Notes under the pieces: model-generated | The model's database searches: none | The model's input: the letters and a program-made list of their open reading frames with translations, nothing else | Told to the model about the DNA's origin: nothing | Part shown: in pieces, positions 1 through 6,133 of the stretch | How positions within the stretch are numbered: the stretch's first letter is position 1 | How the letters are laid out: each line of letters starts with the position of its first letter | Origin: CAYWTX01 sp964461295 | Lineage (GTDB): Bacteria; Planctomycetota; Phycisphaerae; SM23-33 | Length of the DNA stretch: 30,219 bases | NCBI GenBank assembly: GCA_964461295.1 | Contig: CAYWTX010000127.1 | Location: forward strand, 1 to 30,219 | Direction of reading: 5' to 3' | Position numbers and translations under genes: made by a program

Positions 1-51
1 TGTGTTCATCTGCGTTCATCATTGCTCTTTCTCTTCTCCTCGCCTTTGCGG

Positions 52-834
52 TTATCGATACCGCCCCGGATCGCGCTGGCCCGCTTCGGCGAAGCCCTCC
101 AGGCGCAGGCGGCAGGAATCGCATCGCCCGCAGGCCGTGCCGTCCGGCGACGGGTCGTAGCAGCTATGCGTGAGCGAGTAATCAACGCCCAGGGCCAGGC
201 CGGCGCGGATGATCCGCGCCTTGCTCATCGCGATCAGCGGGGCATGGATGCGATACCGCCCCCGCCCCTCCACGGCCGCGGCCGTGGCCAGGTTTGCCAG
301 CCGCTCGAACGCCTCCACGAATCCAGGCCGACAGTCGGGATAGCCGCTGTAGTCCACCGCGTTGACGCCCAGGAAGATGTCGAACGCGCCGAGCACCTCC
401 GCGTAGCCCAGGGCGACGGAGAGGAAGATCGTGTTCCGCGCGGGAACGTAGGTAACGGGAATTGTCGATTGTCGGTTGTCGATCGCCGATTGGGGAGCAC
501 AGACTGAGAGTCCTTCCTCTTCGCTGCTGCCTGCTCCCTGCTGCCTGCTGCCTTCCCTTCCCTCCCCGTCCTTGGGCACCGCGATGTCATCCGTCAGCGC
601 ACTGCACCCGAACCCGCCCTTTGCGGTCAGGTCCAAGCCGATGACGCGGTGCTCGACCACGCCCAGCGCGGCCGCAACGCGGCAAGCCGCCCCCAACTCC
701 AAGCGGTGCCGCTGCCCGTAGTCGAAGCTCAGCGCGTGGCAGAGGAACCCATCGCGCCGGGCCAGGGCCAACGTTGTGGCCGAGTCCAACCCGCCCGACA
801 GCAACACCACGGCATGTTTCGGCGCGTCAGCCAT
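52..834 (-). CDS. queC: 7-cyano-7-deazaguanine synthase QueC
   Basis: ATP-dependent ligase of queuosine biosynthesis that converts 7-carboxy-7-deazaguanine plus ammonia to preQ0 in the cytoplasm. Seen: PP-loop SGGLDS at residues 13-18, YVPARNTIFLS at 129-139, and a C-terminal zinc cluster with Cys225, Cys235, Cys238 and Cys241 (Cx9CxxCxxC). The ATG at 834 (MADAPKH) is chosen because the PP-loop then sits at the usual distance from the N-terminus; the frame stays open to 870. The protein is 260 aa, against about 220-230 for the family. The excess is a low-complexity stretch at residues 92-125 encoded by a dispersed repeat (see 460-561). All catalytic motifs are intact, so it is probably functional. 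It diverges from queF, the next enzyme of the pathway. Confidence 0.95.
   Translation of the reverse strand: MADAPKHAVVLLSGGLDSATTLALARRDGFLCHALSFDYGQRHRLELGAACRVAAALGVVEHRVIGLDLTAKGGFGCSALTDDIAVPKDGEGREGSRQQGAGSSEEEGLSVCAPQSAIDNRQSTIPVTYVPARNTIFLSVALGYAEVLGAFDIFLGVNAVDYSGYPDCRPGFVEAFERLANLATAAAVEGRGRYRIHAPLIAMSKARIIRAGLALGVDYSLTHSCYDPSPDGTACGRCDSCRLRLEGFAEAGQRDPGRYR
460..561 (-). repeat. Composite dispersed repeat inserted in frame in queC
   Basis: On the minus strand this reads as a CAG/GCAGGCAGCAGGG-rich block, then a GAAGAGGAAGGACTCTC block, then a CAATCGGCGATCG / CAACCGACAATCG block. The same three blocks occur in the same order on the plus strand at about 11101-11260. In queC the segment encodes about 34 extra residues rich in Gln, Ser, Gly and Glu, just before the conserved VTYVPARN motif. 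This matches a surface loop in the family. The copy keeps the reading frame. Confidence 0.7.
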
Positions 835-902
835 CGCCGCCACTGTATGCGCCCGGCAAAGTCCTTTCAACCGACAGGACGCGCGGGATACACTGGGACC
901 AC

Positions 903-931
903 TGCATGGGTGGCTTCGCTGGCCCCATGCA
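903..931 (+). promoter_or_regulatory. Hairpin in queF leader
   Basis: TGCATGGG (903-910) is perfectly complementary to CCCATGCA (924-931) with a 13-nt loop containing TTCG. It sits in the 129-bp queC/queF divergent region, about 33 nt before the queF start. It could be a leader structure of queF or another dispersed palindrome. It does not match the preQ1-I riboswitch pattern, since no A-rich tail pairs into a C-rich loop. Confidence 0.4.
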
Positions 932-963
932 CTTCGTGCCTCCTGCTATTCAGGGAAAACACC

Positions 964-1350
964 TTGCCCGACATCGAGACGTTCGACAACCCGCGTCCGG
1001 GGCGCGACTACGCCATCCGGCACGTCGCGCCGGAGTTCACGTCCGTATGCCCCAAGACCGGCCAGCCGGACTTCGGCGCCATCGAGATCGAGTACGTCGC
1101 CGACCGGCTGTGCGCGGAACTCAAGAGCCTCAAGCTCTATCTTCAGGGGTTCCGCAACACCGGCGTGTTCTACGAGGATGTGGTCAACCGCATCCTGGAC
1201 GACCTCGTCGCGGCCGTGAGGCCCAGGCGGATGACCGTCACGGGCAGCTTCACGCCCCGCGGAGGCATACACTCGATCGTGACGGCGACGTACGAGCGCC
1301 CGGCCCGCACGACCGCCAGGCGCAAAGGGCGCAAAGGGCGCCGCGCGTGA
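964..1350 (+). CDS. queF: NADPH-dependent 7-cyano-7-deazaguanine reductase QueF
   Basis: Reduces the nitrile of preQ0 to the amine of preQ1 with two NADPH. Short single-domain type (128 aa). Seen: EFTSVCPKTGQPDFG, holding the nucleophilic Cys and the downstream Asp; ELKSLKLY, the QueF motif; and FYEDVVNRILDDL. The TTG at 964 (LPDIETFDNPRPGRDY) is chosen because the family starts just before the ETF.NP.PGRDY segment and no in-frame ATG lies near; a GGGAAA purine run precedes it. The Arg/Lys-rich tail (GRKGRRA) comes from a CGCAAAGGG duplication and is not conserved in the family. Its stop overlaps the apbE start (GTGA). Next to queC, this supports local preQ1 synthesis; queD, queE and tgt are not in the window. 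Confidence 0.93.
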   Translation: MPDIETFDNPRPGRDYAIRHVAPEFTSVCPKTGQPDFGAIEIEYVADRLCAELKSLKLYLQGFRNTGVFYEDVVNRILDDLVAAVRPRRMTVTGSFTPRGGIHSIVTATYERPARTTARRKGRKGRRA

Positions 1351-2432
1351 GGAAGTGCTGGCCGTACATCGTCGGCGCGGTGGGCCTGGCGGCGATCGTG
1401 GGACTGATGATCGCCGGCGGACGCATGTTGGCCCGCGGCCCGGCGTATCGCACCGTGCATCCCGTCGGGATCATGGGGACGCAGACGCACCTGACGGCCG
1501 TCGCCGACGCCAACGCTCGCGGGCGGATCGAGCCGGCCTTGAGGGCCGGCGAGGCGGCGATGCGGGCGATGGAAGCCCGCGTCAGCCGCTACATCCATGC
1601 GTCCGAACTGTCAGCGCTCAACGCCGCCAGGGCGGGGCAGGAAGTCGATCTCTCGGCCGATACGCGACGGATGCTGGAACTGTCACGGCAGATCGGGCGC
1701 GACAGCCGCGGGGCCTTCGACGTCACGTACCTGCCTCTGTTCAAGTTGTGGGGCGCAGCCGGCAAGGCCGGCAAGCTGCCCGGCGAAGCGGCCATCGCCG
1801 AGGCGAAGGCCAACTGCGGCTGGGACAAGTTCGAACTGACGGCGCGGGGGGCAAGGAAGACCCTCGAGGCGGCGCAGGTCGATCTGAACGGGATCGCCCA
1901 GGGCTGGGCGGCCGACCGGGCCGTCGAGGCGATGAAGGCGGCGGGCGTGCGCGGCGGGCTGGTGGACGCGGGCGGGGAGATTCGCTGCTTCGGCCCCGCG
2001 CCCAGCGGCGGGCTGTGGCGGGTGGGCATACGCAACCCCTTCGATCCCAACAGCGGCGGCTACTTCGGCATCCTGCTGATGACCGATCTGGCTGTGTCCA
2101 CCAGCGGCGACTATTTCAAGTTCAGCGAGGTCGGCGGGCGCCGGCTCAGCCACATCGTGGACCCCAACAGCGGCTGGCCGGTGGACTTTGCGCCGTCGGT
2201 GACGGTGGTGGCGCCGACGGCGGCGCTGGCCGACGCGTGGTCGACGGCCCTGAGCGTGCTGGGCCCCGACGGGCTGAAGCACCTGCCCGACGGCGAGCGG
2301 ATCGAGGCGATGGTGGTGGTGGGCGACCCCAACGAGTATCGCATCCACCAGACGCCGGGATTCGGCAAGCTGCTGGAGGCCCCGCTGCCGGAGGGGGCGG
2401 GGATGACGCAAAGCAAAGCATCTCCTCGTTGA
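1347..2432 (+). CDS. apbE: FAD:protein FMN transferase (ApbE family)
   Basis: Transfers FMN from FAD to a Thr or Ser of exported flavoproteins (Rnf/Nqr subunits, FMN-bind proteins) using Mg2+. 361 aa. An N-terminal hydrophobic segment at residues 6-28 without a lipobox Cys suggests a membrane anchor rather than a lipoprotein. Family motifs: GTQTHLT 44-50, DLNGIAQGWAAD 179-190, VDAGGE 206-211, STSGDYFKF 251-259, HIVDPNSGWPV 269-279, and ADAWSTALSVLG 295-306, whose Asp and Thr bind the metal. The GTG at 1347 overlaps the queF TGA as GTGA, so translation is probably coupled; the start fits the membrane anchor. No flavinylation target is encoded nearby. The secreted oxidoreductases further on are not the known covalent-FMN type. 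Confidence 0.92.
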   Translation: MRKCWPYIVGAVGLAAIVGLMIAGGRMLARGPAYRTVHPVGIMGTQTHLTAVADANARGRIEPALRAGEAAMRAMEARVSRYIHASELSALNAARAGQEVDLSADTRRMLELSRQIGRDSRGAFDVTYLPLFKLWGAAGKAGKLPGEAAIAEAKANCGWDKFELTARGARKTLEAAQVDLNGIAQGWAADRAVEAMKAAGVRGGLVDAGGEIRCFGPAPSGGLWRVGIRNPFDPNSGGYFGILLMTDLAVSTSGDYFKFSEVGGRRLSHIVDPNSGWPVDFAPSVTVVAPTAALADAWSTALSVLGPDGLKHLPDGERIEAMVVVGDPNEYRIHQTPGFGKLLEAPLPEGAGMTQSKASPR

Positions 2433-2532
2433 TGTCAACCGGGGCGACACGCCCCGGCTCTGTTCGATCCGCCCGTGGACGGGCATTTCAGGGAAGAAGC
2501 AGAGCCGGGGCGTGTCGCCCCGGTTGACATCA
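2430..2532. repeat. Long inverted pair of palindromic repeat elements
   Basis: A 33-bp perfect inverted repeat (2430-2462 against 2500-2532) encloses a 37-bp centre that has its own small hairpin (GCCCGT/ACGGGC, 2471-2484). Each arm is itself a hairpin of a repeat family with core CCGGGGCG-TGT-CGCCCCGG. A third member lies at 4771-4795. Placed just after apbE and before yajC, it may end apbE transcription, but no T-run follows. The layout resembles paired inverted REP elements. Confidence 0.85.
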
Positions 2533-2661
2533 TCCAGGCGCAGCATCGGAAGCCCTCCTTCCCGCTGCGCCGGAAATGATTGACGCGATGCCATTTGCAG
2601 GTGACAATTCCCCGCCTATCCCGAATCGCCCCTCCGGGGGCTCACAGAAAGGAAATCGGCG

Positions 2662-3183
2662 ATGCGAAATCGTGCTCTGGTGGCGGCAATGGTGTTGGCG
2701 GCGATATGCATGATCGGGGCGGGCACGCTCGCCCAGACGACCCAGCCGAGCGAGCGGCCTGAACTGGCCCCCGCGCCGACGGGCAAGCCGGCGGCGGCCC
2801 CGGCCGAGGCCCCGAAGGCCCCGGCGACGACGCAGCCGGGCGCCAAGGCCCCCGGCGGTCCGCAGGCCCCCGACGACGGCAAAGGGATGCTGTACTTCTA
2901 CGTCGCCATCCTGGGCGGTTTCATCCTGCTGTATGTATGGATGGGCCGCAGCCGGCGTAAGACGGAAGCCAAGCGGCGCGAGATGCTGGGCAATCTCTCC
3001 AAGGGCGACAAGATCATCACCATCGGCGGAATCATCGGCACCGTGGTCGAGGTGCGGCCCAACGAGGTGACCGTCAAGGTGGACGAGACCAACAACGTCC
3101 GCATGAAGTTCCTCCGCTCGGCCATCAGCCGCGTGGGCGAGGAAGTGCAGGACGAGAAGGACAAGGAAAGGGCGAGCAAGTAG
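2662..3183 (+). CDS. yajC: Preprotein translocase subunit YajC with N-terminal extension
   Basis: Accessory subunit of the Sec translocon, acting with SecD/SecF. 173 aa, against about 85-110 usually. Residues 1-24 form a hydrophobic signal-like helix. Residues 25-75 are an Ala/Pro/Thr/Lys-rich linker. Residues 75-97 are the membrane span (YFYVAILGGFILLYVWM). Residues 98-160 are the YajC domain with the family pattern 'L.KGDKIITIGGIIGTV..V....V.VKVDE...M.F.RSAI'. The ATG at 2662 has AAAGGA 8 nt upstream. The extra signal-like helix and linker imply two membrane passes, or a processed N-terminus. secD is not next to it. A strong intrinsic terminator follows. Confidence 0.9.
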   Translation: MRNRALVAAMVLAAICMIGAGTLAQTTQPSERPELAPAPTGKPAAAPAEAPKAPATTQPGAKAPGGPQAPDDGKGMLYFYVAILGGFILLYVWMGRSRRKTEAKRREMLGNLSKGDKIITIGGIIGTVVEVRPNEVTVKVDETNNVRMKFLRSAISRVGEEVQDEKDKERASK

Positions 3184-3210
3184 ACCAGCCGCCGCGCGGT
3201 TCGACGGAAT

Positions 3211-3249
3211 GATGGAACGACGGGTTCGCTCCCGTCGTTCCATCTTTTT
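3211..3249 (+). terminator. Rho-independent terminator of yajC
   Basis: A 14-bp perfect stem, GATGGAACGACGGG (3211-3224) with CCCGTCGTTCCATC (3231-3244), has a 6-nt loop TTCGCT and is followed directly by TTTTT. It lies 28 nt after the yajC stop. The stem sequence resembles the GGAATGATGGGATAG-type dispersed repeat found at 3330-3352 and 21061-21090. Confidence 0.9.
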
Positions 3250-3329
3250 CGAGGGACTGGAACGGGCGGGACGGAATGCTGGAATGATAGAGGGATAGAG
3301 GCCAAGGAGAGGCGCCCCCTCTCGGTCGG

Positions 3330-3352
3330 CATCATTCCACTATCCCATCATC
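3330..3352 (-). repeat. Dispersed intergenic repeat (ATGATGGGATAGTGGAA type)
   Basis: On the minus strand this reads GATGATGGGATAGTGGAAT and continues GATG. It matches 21067-21089 (+) over about 22 bases with one difference. A degenerate partner (GGAATGATAGAGGGATAG) lies at about 3280-3297 in the opposite sense. The gap 3250-3382 between convergent genes holds nothing else I can identify. Confidence 0.6.
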
Positions 3353-3382
3353 TCCTCGCCCGGCGGCCCCTGGCCACGCCGG

Positions 3383-3955
3383 CTATCGCACGTTGGTGGT
3401 TCGCAACCCGTCGCGGAGCGTCGGCCCGCGGCGGTCCAGACGCGAACGGTCCACCAGCAGCCAGACCAGCACCACCACCCAGAGCACCACGGCCGCCACG
3501 GCGATCACCGGGAGCGACAACTGGCTCACCGTCTCCCACGGCGTGTGCGTGGCAGCCGGGCCGCCTGAGATCATGTGCGGCTGGTAGATCCCCCAGCAGA
3601 CCAGCACGGCCCCCAGCGCCGCCACCATCGCCTGGCAGACGGCCGAAACCCACGCCCACGAGATCGTGCATCGCTGGCGGGAGCTCAGCCAAACCAGCAG
3701 CAGCGACGCCGCCAGCCACGCCAGCCCCACCACGTCGATCACGAACCCCGCCTGCACGAAGATCACCTTCACCAGGCGCGTGCCCTCGGGCAACGTCAGG
3801 CCATGCACGGCCGCCGACTTGATGAACTCCTGAACGACGTGCCGGCTGATGCCCGCCACCAGCGCCCAGACCAGGTAGACAATGCCCGCGAAGGACAGGG
3901 CCAGTCCCACGTCGGTTCGCGAAGTTCGTTTCATTCGCCCAAGCATGTCCGCCAT
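3383..3955 (-). CDS. Multi-span membrane protein, function unknown
   Basis: About 190 aa with four hydrophobic segments: near LALSFAGIVYLVWALVAGI, FVIDVVGLAWLAASLLLVWL, WVSAVCQAMVAALGAVLVCW, and LPVIAVAAVVLWVVVLVWLL. Short charged ends are present and no catalytic motif is visible. The loop before span 4 is Thr/Pro/Gly-rich. I do not recognise a family. Start uncertain: ATG 3955 (MADMLGRMKRT), 3946 or 3934 (MKRTSRT) are all possible, and none has a strong ribosome-binding site. It lies 145 bp downstream of leuD on the same strand and converges on yajC. Confidence 0.7.
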   Translation of the reverse strand: MADMLGRMKRTSRTDVGLALSFAGIVYLVWALVAGISRHVVQEFIKSAAVHGLTLPEGTRLVKVIFVQAGFVIDVVGLAWLAASLLLVWLSSRQRCTISWAWVSAVCQAMVAALGAVLVCWGIYQPHMISGGPAATHTPWETVSQLSLPVIAVAAVVLWVVVLVWLLVDRSRLDRRGPTLRDGLRTTNVR

Positions 3956-4100
3956 TACACCGCGCCGCGGGCACCGGGTCAAATCTTCGTGGGCGAAGGC
4001 AGCGACGTCCGCCTTGCCGATTGTGCGCCAATGGCCACACCAAGTTCCGGCGGGCTCCGCGTCAGCCAGACCAACGCGCAATCCGAAGCCCGACGATCCG

Positions 4101-4739
4101 CTACTTCTTCAGCATGCCCTTCTCACGGGCGAAGGGGAAGATGCCGCCGGCGGCGACGATCTCGGCCGCGTCGCCCAAGGGCTTGAGGCTGTACGTGGCG
4201 CCGCGGGTGAGATTGCGCAGCACCGCGGCCTGGACGTCGACCTCCACCTCGTCGCCGGTGGCGACCTTGTCCACCAGGCGTTGCGGCGTTTCCAGCGGCA
4301 CGAGCAAGCCGGCGTTGACGCTATTGCGGTAGAAGATGCGCGCGTAGCTTTCGGCCACGACGGCCTTGACGCCCGCCTCGGCAATCGCCACCGGCGCGTG
4401 CTCGCGCGAGCTGCCGCAGCCGAAGTTCCGCCCGCCGACGATCACGGCGTAGCGACAGGTGAATTCCGGCGGGGCAACTGTCCGAGTTGCCCCATCCCCT
4501 TGAGCGGTTCGGCCACGGTTCTGGAGGGCTATGCCGCCGCCACCCGCGTCGATGAACGGGATGTTCCCCTCAGGCAGGCCGCTCTGCGCGACAGGCACGC
4601 CGCTCATCGCGTACAAGCCGAAGTACTTCCGCTCCGAGGGGTCGGAGGGGTTGTAGTTGAGGTACTCGGCCGGGATGATCTGATCGGTGTCGATGTTGTC
4701 GCCTACGACGAACGCCTTGCCGCGAATGATCTGCTGCAT
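4101..4739 (-). CDS. leuD: 3-isopropylmalate dehydratase small subunit LeuD
   Basis: Swivel-domain subunit of the LeuCD isomerase of leucine synthesis; together with LeuC it converts 2- to 3-isopropylmalate. Seen: GDNIDTDQIIPAEYL at 13-27, VGGRNFGCGSSREHAP at 101-116 (substrate-binding GCGSSREHAP) and ARIFYRNSVNAGLL at 133-146. The ATG at 4739 has AGGTGAG about 5 nt upstream; the open frame continues to a TTG at 4754. leuC is not in the window. The protein is 212 aa. About 28 residues (64-91, GGGG..., low complexity) are absent from the family pattern, where the text corresponding to PFI and FTCRYAVIVGG is nearly continuous. They coincide with a palindrome-containing DNA segment (4467-4550). 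Other aconitase-superfamily small subunits (homoaconitase, dimethylmaleate hydratase) are possible but less likely. Confidence 0.9.
   Translation of the reverse strand: MQQIIRGKAFVVGDNIDTDQIIPAEYLNYNPSDPSERKYFGLYAMSGVPVAQSGLPEGNIPFIDAGGGGIALQNRGRTAQGDGATRTVAPPEFTCRYAVIVGGRNFGCGSSREHAPVAIAEAGVKAVVAESYARIFYRNSVNAGLLVPLETPQRLVDKVATGDEVEVDVQAAVLRNLTRGATYSLKPLGDAAEIVAAGGIFPFAREKGMLKK
4467..4550. repeat. Palindrome-containing insertion inside leuD
   Basis: Holds a perfect 9-bp inverted repeat, GGGGCAACT (4471-4479) and AGTTGCCCC (4485-4493), with loop GTCCG. A flank rich in CGGTTC/CCACGG follows. It encodes about 28 extra residues between two conserved LeuD blocks and keeps the frame. No second copy was seen in the window, so its status as a repeat element is inferred from the palindrome and the in-frame excess. 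Confidence 0.5.
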
Positions 4740-4760
4740 GGAACTCACCTGCAATCAGTG

Positions 4761-4795
4761 AAAACCCACGGAGCCGTGGCGTGTCGCCACGGTTG
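4761..4795 (-). terminator. Palindromic repeat element with T-run, between small membrane gene and leuD
   Basis: The 25-mer at 4771-4795 is identical to 2502-2526 except at two positions that pair with each other (G-C there, T-A here). The stem is CCGTGGCG (4774-4781), loop TGT, CGCCACGG (4785-4792). Read on the minus strand it is followed after GGCTCCGTGGG by TTTT (4764-4761). It could therefore end transcription of the gene at 4832-5068, or act in the leuD leader. Confidence 0.65.
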
Positions 4796-4831
4796 CCTTG
4801 TCACGGTGACGGGGCGCGCAAGCATCCCGCT

Positions 4832-5068
4832 CTACGTCGAAACCTGCAATATTCCGAACGCGATGATCAGCGCCCCGCCCAACAACGGCGCGATCACCAG
4901 GGCGATGAAGTACAGGTACAGCGCCTGCCGGTCGCTCTTGGATTCGCCGGCCCGGTCGTACACGCCGGCGCCGAACCAGGAGCTCTTGCCGCCCAGCCAC
5001 CCGGCCAGCATGATCGTCCCCCCGATCATGCACGCCGCGCCCAGCACAATGAGCCCAACACCCAGCAT
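4832..5068 (-). CDS. Small two-span membrane protein
   Basis: 78 aa with two hydrophobic helices, residues 1-26 (MLGVGLIVLGAACMIGGTIM...) and 50-74 (LYLYFIALVIAPLLGGALII), joined by a polar loop that includes SSWFGAGVYDRAGESKSDR. No family recognised. The ATG at 5068 is supported by AAAGGTG about 7 nt upstream; upstream codons in the frame (to 5266) are low-complexity and not credible. Same strand as leuD, 92 bp upstream of it, with a palindromic element between. Confidence 0.65.
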   Translation of the reverse strand: MLGVGLIVLGAACMIGGTIMLAGWLGGKSSWFGAGVYDRAGESKSDRQALYLYFIALVIAPLLGGALIIAFGILQVST

Positions 5069-5310
5069 CGCGCACCTTTCGGGCGGGAAGTGTACGCCGC
5101 CCCGCAACGTGGAACAAGGGCGCAATGGAGGGCGGGCCGGCCGCGTGGCGGGTGCATCTTCGCTTGCGGCCTGGCATGCGGCCCTGGGGCCCGCCGCTGA
5201 ACCCCGGGCGGCAGGAGGGGTCGTTCTCTCGGCCGCCGGATGCTTGACTTCTCGGCATCGGTGCATATGCTGTGTGCGCCAAGGGACACCCCAACCAAGG
5301 GAGACACGTC

Positions 5311-6078
5311 ATGACACAAGTGCCATCCCCACCGCAGATGCCGCAGTTCACCCCCCCGCAGCCCGCCTACGTCGCGCCCGAGCCGCCCAAGGGCAAAGGC
5401 CTGGCCGTGCTCGCGCTCATCCTGGGCCTGTGCGGGCTGATCCCCTTGCTGGGCTGGCTGACCGGTTTCGGCGCCATCGTCGTCGGCGTCATCGTGCTGG
5501 CCACCGGCCGGCCGGGAAAGGGCATGGCCATCGGCGGGATGGTGGCCGGCGTGCTGCTGCCGATTGTGGTTGCCGGGGTGGGGGTTGCGTACTACTTCTG
5601 GCGAGAGGACCAGAGAGCGAAGGCCCCCGTTCCACCTCCACGGTGGAGCAATGAATTCGCCGATCCCGCCACCTGCGTGTCCAACCTCAGTAACCTTGGC
5701 AGTGGGATCGCTCTTTACAGGCGTCAGCACGCCGACAAGTGGCCGGCCGACCTCATGTCCGCCCTGACGACTGGCGGTTCACCGGCCATGTTCGTCCGTT
5801 GCCCCTCGGCGAACCAGCGCCTCGGGCGCAGCAGCGATTACTTCTACCTCGCGCCCAAGGACGACGATCAGCCGGACCGGATCATCGTCTGCGACCTCAA
5901 GGGCAACCATAGGGGCAAGCGGAACGTTCTGTCGGCCAGCATGAACGTCAGGCAACTGACGGAGTCTGAGTTCCAGGCCGAGCTGGCCAGGCCGGAGAAC
6001 GCGGCCTTTGCGGCGGCGCTGGAGGCCGCGGAGGGGCGCACCAGCGGCGGAGGTCGAAGAGGCGGCGACCCGCGCTGA
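5311..6078 (+). CDS. DUF4190-like membrane protein with pseudopilin-like C-terminal domain
   Basis: 255 aa. Residues 1-28 are a Pro/Gln-rich cytoplasmic tail. Residues 30-65 and 75-97 form a pair of membrane helices with Gly-rich turns (GFGAIVVGVIVLATGRPGKGMAIGGMVAG), the DUF4190 pattern. The C-terminal part from about 115 (ATCVSNLSNLGSGIALYRRQHADKWPADL) resembles the globular part of planctomycete pseudopilin/DUF1559-like proteins, which often reads 'C..NL..LG.A...Y...H.G.WP'. The ATG at 5311 has AAGGGAGA about 7 nt upstream. Role unknown. It converges on rho across a short hairpin. Confidence 0.75.
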   Translation: MTQVPSPPQMPQFTPPQPAYVAPEPPKGKGLAVLALILGLCGLIPLLGWLTGFGAIVVGVIVLATGRPGKGMAIGGMVAGVLLPIVVAGVGVAYYFWREDQRAKAPVPPPRWSNEFADPATCVSNLSNLGSGIALYRRQHADKWPADLMSALTTGGSPAMFVRCPSANQRLGRSSDYFYLAPKDDDQPDRIIVCDLKGNHRGKRNVLSASMNVRQLTESEFQAELARPENAAFAAALEAAEGRTSGGGRRGGDPR

Positions 6079-6080
6079 TC

Positions 6081-6102
6081 GCGGGAAGCTTCACCTTCCC
6101 GC
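6081..6102. terminator. Hairpin between convergent genes
   Basis: GCGGGAAG (6081-6088) pairs with CTTCCCGC (6095-6102) over a 6-nt loop, just after the + gene stop and 31 nt from the rho stop. There is no T-run on either side, so intrinsic termination is uncertain. A related GCGGGAA/TTCCCGC hairpin lies at 23701-23716. Confidence 0.5.
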
Positions 6103-6133
6103 ATGGAGCCGGCGGCTGGCGGCCGGTGCTCTT

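Noticed and set aside
903..963. Possible preQ1 riboswitch before queF
   Set aside because: A hairpin is present but the A-rich 3' tail that pairs with the loop is missing, and no match to class I, II or III layouts could be made.
649..963. N-terminal extension of the queF frame back to an ATG at 649
   Set aside because: It runs antisense through queC, and the translated text is unrelated to QueF. The family start fits the TTG at 964.
3882..5654. 590-codon + strand frame across leuD and its neighbours
   Set aside because: It is antisense to LeuD and to the small membrane protein, with low-complexity translation and no family match.
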